Shown one piece after another: positions 7,606 to 15,691 of a stretch of DNA of 17,290 nucleotides. The position numbers and the translations under genes were made by a program. This DNA is from DAOQTX01 sp035340715 (GTDB taxonomy: Bacteria > Bacteroidota > Bacteroidia > AKYH767-A > OLB10), in assembly GCA_035340715.1 (NCBI GenBank), contig DAOQTX010000055.1, positions 1 through 17,290 on the forward strand. Reading direction: 5' to 3'. How positions within the stretch are numbered: position 1 is the first letter of the stretch; each line of letters begins with the position of its first letter. Below the pieces are notes generated by a model. That model did no database searches, was not told where the DNA came from, and saw only the letters and a list, made by a program, of their open reading frames with translations.

Positions 7606-8593
7606 TGGAATTGAATTCGCCAATCCTGAATTTCTTTGGCTCCTGTTGATCTTACCCCTACTGATTGTTTATGAAATATTTTATTCGGAGAGAAAAAGAA
7701 GTGAAATAAAAATATCGGGATTTCATGTATTGAACACACTCCGTAAAACGCTTAAAGTTCGTTTGCGAAGATTACCATTTGTATTGCGACTGATCAGTAT
7801 AGCGTTGTTAATCCTTGCTATTGCCCGACCACAGTCGAGCAGCTCTGGACAGGAAGTAAAAACCGAAGGCATTGGTTTGGTATTGGCTATGGATATAAGT
7901 GGATCGATGTTGGCTGAAGACTTGAAGCCTAATCGAATTGAGGCTGCAAAAAAAGTGGCACTTGATTTTTTGGCCGATCGGAAAAATGATATGATCGGCT
8001 TAGTCATCTTTGGTGGTGAAGCTTTTACACAATGTCCTATAACCTCCGATCATTCGGTATTGCAAAATCTGATGGGCAATATAAAAAGTGGTATGCTCAC
8101 AGATGGTACCGCACTTGGCGATGGATTGGCCACTGCCGTAAGTCGTTTGAAAGACAGTGAACTAAAAAGTAAAGTCATTATTTTACTCACCGATGGAGTC
8201 AACAATTCGGGCTCGGTGCCACCCTTAACAGCCGGAGAAATAGCTCGCACCTTTGGAATACGCGTATATACCATCGGTGTGGGTAGTATTGGCATGGCGC
8301 CCTACCCTTTCAAAACTCCTTTCGGTATTCAATATCAAAATGTAGAAGTACAAATAGACGAAGCTACCTTAAAAGAAATTTCTAAAATAACGGACGGGAA
8401 ATATTTCAGAGCAACCAATAATAAAAAACTGCAAGACATTTATGCAGAGATTGATCAAATGGAAAAAACGAAAATCAGCGTAACCGAATTCAGACGTTAT
8501 ACTGAAGAATATTTTCCATTGGCTTTATTGGCCTTAGGAGTTTTTGTTTTTGAATTGATATTGCGTTACCTGTATTTTAAATCATTGCCCTAA
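7598..8593 (+). CDS. batA: BatA, membrane-anchored VWA protein
   Basis: A 331-residue aerotolerance-type VWA protein. It opens with the usual FANPEFLWLL sequence and a first membrane helix (about 9-27). A second helix lies near 61-77, then the VWA domain, and a C-terminal helix near 303-324. This places the VWA domain on one face of the inner membrane, held by helices on both sides. The metal-binding MIDAS looks intact: Asp99, Ser101 and Ser103 (DISGS), Thr171 (DGT) and Asp199 (LLTDG). The start at 7598 is set by the strong Shine-Dalgarno sequence; a GTG nine bases upstream would add three residues. It overlaps the preceding gene by 8 bases and is followed 2 bases later by batB, its paralogue. 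Confidence 0.93.
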   Translation: MFNGIEFANPEFLWLLLILPLLIVYEIFYSERKRSEIKISGFHVLNTLRKTLKVRLRRLPFVLRLISIALLILAIARPQSSSSGQEVKTEGIGLVLAMDISGSMLAEDLKPNRIEAAKKVALDFLADRKNDMIGLVIFGGEAFTQCPITSDHSVLQNLMGNIKSGMLTDGTALGDGLATAVSRLKDSELKSKVIILLTDGVNNSGSVPPLTAGEIARTFGIRVYTIGVGSIGMAPYPFKTPFGIQYQNVEVQIDEATLKEISKITDGKYFRATNNKKLQDIYAEIDQMEKTKISVTEFRRYTEEYFPLALLALGVFVFELILRYLYFKSLP

Positions 8594-8595
8594 GT

Positions 8596-9630
8596 ATGAT
8601 GCGATTGGCACATAGCGAATATTTGTACTTGTTGTTCATCATTCCTGTGATGGTCCTCATCTTCCTTTGGCTTCGAAACTGGAAGAAGAAAAAACTATCG
8701 CTTTATAGTGAAAAAGCTTTGTTGCCGCATTTATTAGGTGATGCATCACGCCACAAAGCAACTTTCCGGTTTATTTTATTGATGATTGCTACCCTACTGT
8801 TGATTATCGGTATAGTCAATCCTCAGATTGGAACCAAAATGGAAAAGGTGAAACGCAAAGGAATTGATTTAGTTATCTGTTTGGATGTTTCACAAAGCAT
8901 GCTGGCGCAAGATTTCAAACCCAATCGATTGGAGAAATCTAAGAGAGCTATTTCACGATTGATTGATCAATTACAAGGCGATCGAATTGGGCTAATTGTT
9001 TTTGCCGGTAAAGCTTATGTACAGTTGCCAATAACGAGCGACTATGGGGCGGCCAAATTATTTTTATCTACTATCACTACCGATATAGTTCCCACTCAAG
9101 GAACCGATATTGGCGATGCGATAGAACTCTCCATGCAATCGTTTGGCGACAGCACGTTTAAACACAATGCGATAGTGATCATTACCGATGGAGAAGATCA
9201 CGAAGGAAATGGGGCGCAAACTGCATTGGAAGCACGGGAGAAAGGAATTTTTGTACATACCATTGGCATGGGAACCGAAGAAGGTGCTCCTATTCCTGTG
9301 ATGTCCAATGGTCGTATTGTGAGTTATAAGCAAGACCACAGCGGCCAAACCGTTATCTCAAAACTAAGCGATGAATCGCTTTATACCATTGCGCAAAATG
9401 GAAAAGGGAAATACATAAAAGCCAGCAACAATGATGATGGATTGGAATTGATTTTGCAAGAAGTGGAGAATATGGAACAAAACGAATTTGAGTCCAACAT
9501 GTTTACCAGTTATGCCGATCAATTTCAGATCTTTTTAATGTTATCCTTTGTAATTTTGGTTTTGGAAATATTTATTACCAACCGAAAAAGTAAATGGTTG
9601 AGAAAATTAAATCCTTTTAGCCATGAGTAA
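8596..9630 (+). CDS. batB: BatB, membrane-anchored VWA protein
   Basis: A 344-residue VWA protein paralogous to BatA. Membrane helices lie at about 9-26, 57-74 and 314-332, with the VWA domain between the second and third. The MIDAS is complete: Asp97, Ser99 and Ser101 (DVSQS), Thr170 (QGT) and Asp198 (IITDGED). BatB-typical marks are the FKPNRLEKSKRAI stretch after the MIDAS and the IPVMSNGRIVSYKQD segment late in the domain. The gene begins ATGATG, so the start could be one codon later. It overlaps batC by 8 bases, suggesting translational coupling. In the family, BatA and BatB are thought to form a membrane complex with the TPR protein BatC. Confidence 0.93.
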   Translation: MMRLAHSEYLYLLFIIPVMVLIFLWLRNWKKKKLSLYSEKALLPHLLGDASRHKATFRFILLMIATLLLIIGIVNPQIGTKMEKVKRKGIDLVICLDVSQSMLAQDFKPNRLEKSKRAISRLIDQLQGDRIGLIVFAGKAYVQLPITSDYGAAKLFLSTITTDIVPTQGTDIGDAIELSMQSFGDSTFKHNAIVIITDGEDHEGNGAQTALEAREKGIFVHTIGMGTEEGAPIPVMSNGRIVSYKQDHSGQTVISKLSDESLYTIAQNGKGKYIKASNNDDGLELILQEVENMEQNEFESNMFTSYADQFQIFLMLSFVILVLEIFITNRKSKWLRKLNPFSHE

Positions 9631-10309
9631 ATTTATCAGTATTGTTTTTCTTTTCACTTTTGTGTGCCTCCATTTATGCATTGCACAAAATGAAAGAAGC
9701 TATGCACGAGAAGGAAACTCAGAGTATAAGAACAGCAAGTTTCCGGAAGCCGAATTGAAGTACAGAAAGTCTTTGGAAAAGAATCAGCAATATGATCTTT
9801 CGAAATTTAATTTGGGCAACGCTTTATACAAACAGGGGAAATACGATGAAGCCATTCAACAATACTCTGATCAGAACTCGGTGATGAATGATAAAGAAGC
9901 TTTGTCGAAACGATACTATAATATTGGCAACTCATTGTTTAAAAATGAAAAGTACGAAGAGAGTATTGAAGCTTACAAGAAAGCCTTGCGCAATGATCCT
10001 GACGATGAAGATGCTCGATACAACTTGTCGTATGCCATGACAAAACTGGCTCAACAACAGCAACAGCAGCAGGACAATAAGGATAAAGACAAAAAAGAAC
10101 AACAACAGCAGCAGAAGCAACAACAGCAACAAAACGAAGAGAATAAAAAGGAAGAGCAAAAACAACAGGAGGCACAACAAAAACAACAAAAGATTTCAAA
10201 GGAAGATGCAGAGCGTATATTGCAAGCATTAAAAAACGAAGAAAAAGAGTTGCAGGATAAAATGAAATTGAAGGAAGGAAAAATCACTCGCCCTGAAAAA
10301 GACTGGTAA
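9623..10309 (+). CDS. batC: BatC, TPR protein with Gln-rich linker
   Basis: A 228-residue exported protein. A signal peptide covers about 1-22 (ending LCIAQ). TPR helices follow at about 24-57, 58-82 and 96-130; the third is a near-perfect repeat (YYNIGNSLFKNEKYEESIEA and on). Next come a Gln/Lys/Glu-rich low-complexity linker at 144-190 and a conserved charged tail (ISKEDAERILQAL, near 191-203) that recurs in Bat TPR proteins. TPRs bind partner proteins; the tail probably docks on another Bat protein. No lipobox is seen, so it is probably periplasmic, possibly tethered by an uncleaved signal. The start overlaps batB by 8 bases; batD begins 1 base after the stop. Confidence 0.88.
   Translation: MSKFISIVFLFTFVCLHLCIAQNERSYAREGNSEYKNSKFPEAELKYRKSLEKNQQYDLSKFNLGNALYKQGKYDEAIQQYSDQNSVMNDKEALSKRYYNIGNSLFKNEKYEESIEAYKKALRNDPDDEDARYNLSYAMTKLAQQQQQQQDNKDKDKKEQQQQQKQQQQQNEENKKEEQKQQEAQQKQQKISKEDAERILQALKNEEKELQDKMKLKEGKITRPEKDW
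10052..10192 (+). repeat. CAA/CAG-rich low-complexity tract in batC
   Basis: About 140 bases dominated by CAA and CAG codons, broken by AAA, GAA, GAG and GAT codons, encode the Gln/Lys/Glu linker of BatC (residues 144-190). Runs of up to seven glutamines occur (144-150). The tract may vary in length between strains by slippage. It also creates spurious long - strand frames rich in Cys, Phe or Leu. Confidence 0.85.
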
Positions 10310-10310
10310 G

Positions 10311-12134
10311 ATGACTAAGAAAATCATATTACATATCGTTTTCCTACTGGGTTTAGTTAGCAATGCCGTATCTCAAGATGCCAAGTTTACTGCATCTGTA
10401 AACAAGGCGAATGTGGCGTTGAACGAACAATTTCAATTGACGTTTACGATCAACACCAATGCAAGTCAGTTCTCGGCTCCTCCACTCAATTCATTTCATG
10501 TATTGTCGGGGCCCAACCAAAGTACCAGCATGCAATTTGTAAATGGTCAAATGAGTCAAAGTGTTAGCCTTTCATACATACTACAACCCAAACAAGAAGG
10601 GAAATTTGAAATTGCTCCGGCACAAATTACCGTTGGCAACAATCGTCTAAGCAGTAATCCGGTATCCATCAATGTGACTAAAGCAAAAGCTTCGGGTAAA
10701 CAAAATTCAGGATCACAAGACAATCAAAGTGTACAAGGTGGCGCCAGTGTTTTTATAAAAGCGATTGTAAATAAAAGCAGTGTTTATCAAGGTGAGGGAA
10801 TTACCCTTACTTATAAACTCTATACCAATGTGGACATACTGAACTATGCCATAAACAATATGCCATCGATGAATGGTTTTTATTCGCAGGATGTGAAACT
10901 ACCCGATCAATTGCAATTGAGTAATGAAGTTATAGATGGGGTAAACTATAAAGTTGGCGAAATCAAGAAGATGGTGTTGTTTCCTCAACAAAGCGGTTCA
11001 TTGAACATTGAAAAAATGACCGGTGAGTGTATAGCACGCGTAAAAACACGGTCGAACAGAAATCCGAATGATCCGTTTAGTGTTTTCAATGATCCATTCT
11101 TTAACGATCCATTTTTTGGTTTTGGAAATGCAAGAGATATAAAAGTTGCTATTGAAAGTAACACACTAAAAATTAATGTAAAGACACTACCGGAACCAAA
11201 ACCCGATAATTTTAGTGGCACAGTTGGCACTATAACTTTTGATGCTACGGTAGATAAAGATCGACTGAAAGCTAACGATGCCCTTACCCTCAAACTAAAA
11301 TTTAGCGGAAAAGGAAATTTAAAACTTATTGACCCTCCCAAACCCGAATTAAGCAGCGACTTTGAAGTATATGATCCTAAAGTTAGCGATCGACTGAGCA
11401 GCACTGCCAGTGGAGTAAGCGGTAGTATTGAATACGAGTATTTGATTATTCCCCGTATTGAAGGTGAGTACAAAATACCTGAGTTGAGTTTTTCATATTT
11501 CGATCCAAGCCAACAGAAATATTTTTCATCGACTAAAGGTCCTTTCATACTGCATGTTGAAAAAGGAGATGGCAGCGTTTCAGCTGTTACTCAAACTACC
11601 AAATCCGACTTTAAAGAATTGGGCAAAGACATTCAATACCTAAAAACCAATTATACTCCCGGACAACAAAGCAAGATTGGAGGATTTTCCTATTTTATGT
11701 ATGCACTCCCCTACTTTCTTTTAGCATCATTAATATTGTTGAGAAGAAAGCATTTGAAAGATCGAGCCAACATGACTCATTTTAAAAGCCGACAAGCGGT
11801 TAAAATAGCGAAGCAAAATTTACGTCATGTGGCAGCAGTTGTTGACGACAAAAACACGAAGCGATTTTATGAGGAAACTTTAAAAGCGATGTACGGCTTT
11901 ATTGCTAATCGCTTTAAATTAAATCAAGCGGATTTATCGAGAGATACGGCTGAAAATATGTTGCAAAGCAGCGGAGCAAGTGAAGCATTGATTGCTAATT
12001 ATATGAATGTAATAAAGCAATGTGAAATGGTTCAGTATGGAATGTTTTCCGACACAGATGAAAAACGTAAAGAGATCTACAGTTTGGCTTCTGAAGCCAT
12101 CATACAAACAGAACAAGAATTAAGAACGCAATGA
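10311..12134 (+). CDS. batD: BatD, large exported membrane-anchored protein
   Basis: A 607-residue BatD. It has a signal peptide (about 1-22, ending AVSQ) and a long series of beta-rich exported domains from about 23 to 440, including the family opening FTASVNKANVALNEQF. One transmembrane helix lies near 459-477, followed by a basic stop-transfer patch (RRKHLKDR) and a cytoplasmic helical domain of about 125 residues. A Gly/Ser/Gln-rich linker at about 125-145 separates the first two exported domains, and a short Asp-Pro-Phe repeat lies near 253-269. The exported part is thought to work in the periplasm with BatA, BatB, BatC and BatE. It starts 1 base after batC and overlaps batE by 4 bases (ATGA). 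Confidence 0.9.
   Translation: MTKKIILHIVFLLGLVSNAVSQDAKFTASVNKANVALNEQFQLTFTINTNASQFSAPPLNSFHVLSGPNQSTSMQFVNGQMSQSVSLSYILQPKQEGKFEIAPAQITVGNNRLSSNPVSINVTKAKASGKQNSGSQDNQSVQGGASVFIKAIVNKSSVYQGEGITLTYKLYTNVDILNYAINNMPSMNGFYSQDVKLPDQLQLSNEVIDGVNYKVGEIKKMVLFPQQSGSLNIEKMTGECIARVKTRSNRNPNDPFSVFNDPFFNDPFFGFGNARDIKVAIESNTLKINVKTLPEPKPDNFSGTVGTITFDATVDKDRLKANDALTLKLKFSGKGNLKLIDPPKPELSSDFEVYDPKVSDRLSSTASGVSGSIEYEYLIIPRIEGEYKIPELSFSYFDPSQQKYFSSTKGPFILHVEKGDGSVSAVTQTTKSDFKELGKDIQYLKTNYTPGQQSKIGGFSYFMYALPYFLLASLILLRRKHLKDRANMTHFKSRQAVKIAKQNLRHVAAVVDDKNTKRFYEETLKAMYGFIANRFKLNQADLSRDTAENMLQSSGASEALIANYMNVIKQCEMVQYGMFSDTDEKRKEIYSLASEAIIQTEQELRTQ
11067..11117 (+). repeat. NDPF repeat inside batD
   Basis: Three imperfect copies of Asn-Asp-Pro-Phe (NDPFSVF, NDPFF, NDPFF; residues 253-269) are encoded in tandem, the last two at a five-residue spacing. 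A Gly/Phe stretch (GFG) follows. The codons differ between copies, which suggests selection on the peptide and not a fresh DNA duplication. Confidence 0.75.
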
Positions 12135-12892
12135 AGAAAATGCAACAACTCATTTTCATTTTGGTTTTGATTGGTACGCAAGCAGTATCCACTTACGCTT
12201 CAAACCCACTGTTTGATACTGCCATTAAAGCATACAACAGTAAAGAATACGACAAGTCATGTGAATTATTTGAAAGTCTGTTGAGCAAGGACGGCCCAAA
12301 TGAAGTGTTGCTTTACAACTTAGGCAATGCTTATTACAAGTCGGGACATTTTGCACAGGCAATTGTTCAATACGAACGCGTATTGCGTTTGAATCCGAAT
12401 CACCAAGATGCTATAGCCAATTTAAATTTTGTAAACAATCAAACTACCGACCGGATAGAAAGTACTCCTCAAGTATTTTATGTGCGTTGGTTCAATTCTT
12501 TTTTGTATTCGTTGAATCCCGGACAATGGATGAATCTTAGCATTGCCTTAATATGGTTGGCATTAATTTGTGGATCTGTATTTATTTTGGCATCAAACAT
12601 ATCCCTTCGCAAACCGGCCTTTGTTCTATTGCTGATATTGGGTTTCACCTCATTGATCACCCTCACCTGTTCTCAGTTACTTCAAAAGAAACTTGATGCA
12701 AAATCTCATGCCATTGTAAATGTATTAAGCACTTATGTGTACAGCAGTCCGGATGAGAAAAGCACTTCCTTATTTATGCTACACGAAGGAACCAAGGCTG
12801 AACTATTAGATGATTTGACCGGATGGTACAAAATAAAGCTATCCAACGGAACCACGGGATGGATCAAACAAAATGCATTGGAGATTATTTAG
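12131..12892 (+). CDS. batE: BatE, TPR and SH3-domain membrane protein
   Basis: A 253-residue protein with a signal peptide (about 1-23), two TPR repeats (about 25-57 and 58-95; the second reads YNLGNAYYKSGHFAQAIVQY), two transmembrane helices (about 136-155 and 162-182) and a C-terminal SH3-like domain (about 192-251, with HEGTKAELLDDLTGWYKIKL and GWI). If the signal peptide is cleaved, both the TPRs and the SH3 domain face the periplasm. Bacterial SH3 domains of this type often bind peptidoglycan, which would tie the Bat complex to the cell wall; this is inference. It overlaps batD by 4 bases (ATGA coupling) and its 3' end overlaps the convergent lipid kinase gene by 8 bases. Confidence 0.9.
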   Translation: MKKMQQLIFILVLIGTQAVSTYASNPLFDTAIKAYNSKEYDKSCELFESLLSKDGPNEVLLYNLGNAYYKSGHFAQAIVQYERVLRLNPNHQDAIANLNFVNNQTTDRIESTPQVFYVRWFNSFLYSLNPGQWMNLSIALIWLALICGSVFILASNISLRKPAFVLLLILGFTSLITLTCSQLLQKKLDAKSHAIVNVLSTYVYSSPDEKSTSLFMLHEGTKAELLDDLTGWYKIKLSNGTTGWIKQNALEII

Positions 12893-13772
12893 TCGCTCTT
12901 AATATCCTCAACTTATTACCGCCTGTTTGTATGATAAATGTACGCTCATGACAAGCCGGCTCACCATCAAAATGATAACACTGTTTTGTGTCACAATTTA
13001 TTTCCACTCGATTGGTTTTATAATGTTCAATAGCATTCCATTGATAAATTGTTTTGTTAAACAATCTTCGGAAAGCAAATAGTCCATTCAATAATGAAAA
13101 TGAGCGAACAATTACAATATTCAGTTGCTCATCACTGGCATTGGCATCAGGCGCAATAAAGGCGTCATTGCCATACTGGTTGATATTGGCTACACAAACC
13201 AAAAAGGCCTTTCGCTTGAGTTCTTTTCCATCAAATGTAATGATGTAGTTTGCATTGGAATAAGTGAATAGTGGTATAATTCCTTCTTTGATATAAGATA
13301 AAAATCCACGCTTCTTATTGGAGGCAAACTTATGTGCAATCAATCCATCAAAGCCAATTCCGCAAGCACAAACGAAAAACGCATCGTTCACCGTAGCAGT
13401 ATCAATTTCAACTTCACTCGACATCATCAACTCCTTAACCGCAAGAGCTGCATTCATTGAAAAGCCTAAATAACGTGCAAGACCATTACCGGAACCGAAT
13501 GGAATAATTCCCATAAGCATATTCAATTCGCTGCAAGCTTTAGCCACCGGATTAAGGGTGCCGTCTCCTCCGGCTGCAATGACTAATTCGGGTTGAGCCT
13601 TTTTAATGAGTTCTACGTATGTCAAGTACGTATCACTCTTTTCCGTTGATCGATAAATGATTCTATCCTGCCATTCCTTTGAAAACAAATTCAGTAACGC
13701 TTCTTTTGACAATCGCTTACTCTGCTGACCACTAAAAGAATTATGGATTAGAACAATTTTTGAATACTTCAT
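12885..13772 (-). CDS. YegS/LCB5-type lipid (diacylglycerol) kinase family protein
   Basis: A 295-residue member of the DAGK catalytic family, which phosphorylates diacylglycerol or related lipids (some members act on sphingoid bases or other lipids). The nucleotide-binding signature GGDGT is at 68-72, followed by PFGSGNGLAR (91-100) and CGIGFDGLIA near 137-146. The C-terminal half is the usual beta-sandwich domain of this family. Length is normal and no membrane helix is evident. The exact lipid substrate cannot be told. Its ATG shares one base with the stop of the upstream ABC ATPase gene (TAATG), so translation is probably coupled to the exporter. Its stop lies inside the end of the convergent batE gene. 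Confidence 0.88.
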   Translation of the reverse strand: MKYSKIVLIHNSFSGQQSKRLSKEALLNLFSKEWQDRIIYRSTEKSDTYLTYVELIKKAQPELVIAAGGDGTLNPVAKACSELNMLMGIIPFGSGNGLARYLGFSMNAALAVKELMMSSEVEIDTATVNDAFFVCACGIGFDGLIAHKFASNKKRGFLSYIKEGIIPLFTYSNANYIITFDGKELKRKAFLVCVANINQYGNDAFIAPDANASDEQLNIVIVRSFSLLNGLFAFRRLFNKTIYQWNAIEHYKTNRVEINCDTKQCYHFDGEPACHERTFIIQTGGNKLRILRATK

Positions 13773-14443
13773 TATGAAATTATTTTTCCATCCGCCATTT
13801 CTACAATACGGTCACAGCGCGCTGAAAAGTCATTATCATGTGTAACGGCAATAATGCTTTGTTTTAATTCGTGTGTTAGCATTTTAAAAATATCAAAAAC
13901 AAGATCGGTATTATAGGTATCCAAATTGCCTGTGGGTTCATCACACATAATGATAGATGGCTCATTAATCAATGCGCGTGCAATAGCAACTCGTTGCTGT
14001 TGCCCACCCGATAGTTTGTGTGCGGGTTTAAGTGCTTGATCATCAATCCCCAATATTTTTAGCTTATTCATCGCATCATGTTCTATTTCATTTTTACTTT
14101 TTCGCGCCAATTTCAAAGCAGGAATCATCACATTTTCAAGACAGCTGAATTCAGGTAGTAAATAATGAAACTGAAAAACGAAGCCGATGTTTTGGTTTCG
14201 AAAAGCTGACAATTCACTTTGGGTCCATTGATATAAATCGTTATTAGCTATTTTTAAATTTCCGCTGTAATCGGTATCTAAAGTAGATAGCACATACAAA
14301 AGTGTCGATTTCCCACATCCTGATTTTCCAACCAATGCCATGAACTCGCCTTGTTTAACCTTAAAGGAAATATCATCTAGCACTTTAAATTTTACCGGAT
14401 CGTAAAAGTACTTTGTAATGTTTTCGGCTATTAAAATATCCAT
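13772..14443 (-). CDS. ABC exporter ATPase subunit (LolD/MacB type)
   Basis: A 223-residue stand-alone ATPase of the LolD/MacB/FtsE class. Walker A is GKSGCGKST at 39-47, Q-loop Gln91 lies in FVFQFHYLLPEF (the class signature near the Q-loop), the ABC signature LSGGQQQR is at 144-151, Walker B IIMCDEP at 164-170 contains catalytic Glu169, and the switch histidine lies in AVTHD. These proteins power the non-transporting mechanochemical cycle of MacB-type permeases. The partner is the permease encoded immediately upstream with no intervening base. In MacB the ATPase is fused to the permease; here it is split. It ends one base into the lipid kinase start. Confidence 0.93.
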   Translation of the reverse strand: MDILIAENITKYFYDPVKFKVLDDISFKVKQGEFMALVGKSGCGKSTLLYVLSTLDTDYSGNLKIANNDLYQWTQSELSAFRNQNIGFVFQFHYLLPEFSCLENVMIPALKLARKSKNEIEHDAMNKLKILGIDDQALKPAHKLSGGQQQRVAIARALINEPSIIMCDEPTGNLDTYNTDLVFDIFKMLTHELKQSIIAVTHDNDFSARCDRIVEMADGKIIS

Positions 14444-15691
14444 CTATTGACCTCTAATTATTTCAACCGGATCCATTTTGCCTGCTTTAAAGGATGGCAT
14501 TAAACCCGCTAATGAAGTGGTTGCAATTCCAAAAACAATCCCAATGATATAGTATAATGGATCAAAGTTTACCGGAAAGTGTGTAATAGAAAAAAACTCA
14601 CCTGCATCGAATGGAGCTTGTGCAATCAAACTGGAAAGAATAAATCCAAGAAGTAATCCGGCAATACTACCAAAAAAACCTATAATGATGGATTGCAACA
14701 AGAATACATTACGGATATCAGTCGCATTAAAACCAATCGCTTTAAGAATGGCTATGTCTTTCATTTTATTGTAAATGGACATGGTTAAAATGTTATAAAT
14801 TCCAAAACCGGCAACAATTAGCAATGTAATAGATACCGCATAGGTAATAATGTTTCGCACTGTATTACCGGTTTGAAATGTAGCATTGGCGGTTTCCCAG
14901 TCTTCGCATGTGTTGCCATACACTGCCGCATACTCTTTTGCAATGGAAGCAGCTTTATTGATGTCTTTCAATCGAATATTGATGTCGGTAATAAAGGAAT
15001 GACTCACCTGCAAAATATTTTGAACTGTATTGATGTTAGCATAGCTTCTTACATTATCAATGGTTCCAATTCCCATCTGAAAGGTTCCCACTACTTTAAG
15101 CGATAATACATCCCCTTTGGGAGTCGTTATCTGAACTCGATCTCCAACCGCTGCGCTCAATTTCTTGGCCAATCCTGTACCTAACAGTATTCCATCTTTG
15201 TGGATTGAAAGATCCTCTAAACTTCCACTTTTAATCTTTGCCGATATATCAAACAATTTATCTTCTTCAAAAATATTAACACCCGATACCAACCCTTGCA
15301 ATTGAATAGGGCCGTAGTTAAAAAATACTTGGGAAACGACTAAAGGAGAAACAGCCGCTACACGATCATCTTTATTTAATTGCTCAGTAATTTCTGCGGC
15401 ATTTCTAATCCGAAGCACCTCATCTTTTGGTTTAACATGATGAACAATATTGATTTGATTTTTGAAGACTTCATCAATCACTTGCTTTTCTCCGGCTTTT
15501 AACTCTTTATACATTCTGATATGCGGTGAACTAGACATGCTGATGTCTTCACTAAATTTGTTTAAACCCGTCATTAAACTCACTAACGAAATAAACATAC
15601 CTATACCGAAAGTAACCCCTAGCATGGCGATCAAGGTTTGCTTTTTTCGAGTCAGTAAATGAGTTTTGGCAATATGAAAAGCAAGGTTCAT
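14444..15691 (-). CDS. ABC permease of the FtsX/MacB/LolC family
   Basis: A 415-residue permease with the four-helix MacB/LolC topology: helix 1 at about 18-42, a large periplasmic domain (about 43-275), and a C-terminal FtsX domain with helices near 282-303, 332-353 and 383-403. The short cytoplasmic coupling motif MKDIAILKAIGF (about 312-323) and the closing PSFKAGKMDPVEIIRG are typical for the family. With the adjacent ATPase and adaptor it forms a tripartite, MacAB-like system; a lipoprotein-related (Lol) role is possible but LolC/E normally lack a dedicated HlyD-type adaptor. The start overlaps the end of the adaptor gene by 4 bases (ATGA). Confidence 0.9.
   Translation of the reverse strand: MNLAFHIAKTHLLTRKKQTLIAMLGVTFGIGMFISLVSLMTGLNKFSEDISMSSSPHIRMYKELKAGEKQVIDEVFKNQINIVHHVKPKDEVLRIRNAAEITEQLNKDDRVAAVSPLVVSQVFFNYGPIQLQGLVSGVNIFEEDKLFDISAKIKSGSLEDLSIHKDGILLGTGLAKKLSAAVGDRVQITTPKGDVLSLKVVGTFQMGIGTIDNVRSYANINTVQNILQVSHSFITDINIRLKDINKAASIAKEYAAVYGNTCEDWETANATFQTGNTVRNIITYAVSITLLIVAGFGIYNILTMSIYNKMKDIAILKAIGFNATDIRNVFLLQSIIIGFFGSIAGLLLGFILSSLIAQAPFDAGEFFSITHFPVNFDPLYYIIGIVFGIATTSLAGLMPSFKAGKMDPVEIIRGQ

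Noticed and set aside
9932..10287. Three overlapping - strand frames rich in Leu, Val/Ala or Cys/Phe
   Set aside because: They are the antisense reading of the CAA/CAG tract of batC; the repetitive composition fully explains them.
10985..11548. A 187-codon open frame on the - strand inside batD
   Set aside because: It lies fully antisense to a well-supported gene, its product is a low-complexity Ser/Leu/Phe-rich chain without recognisable domains, and it has no operon context.
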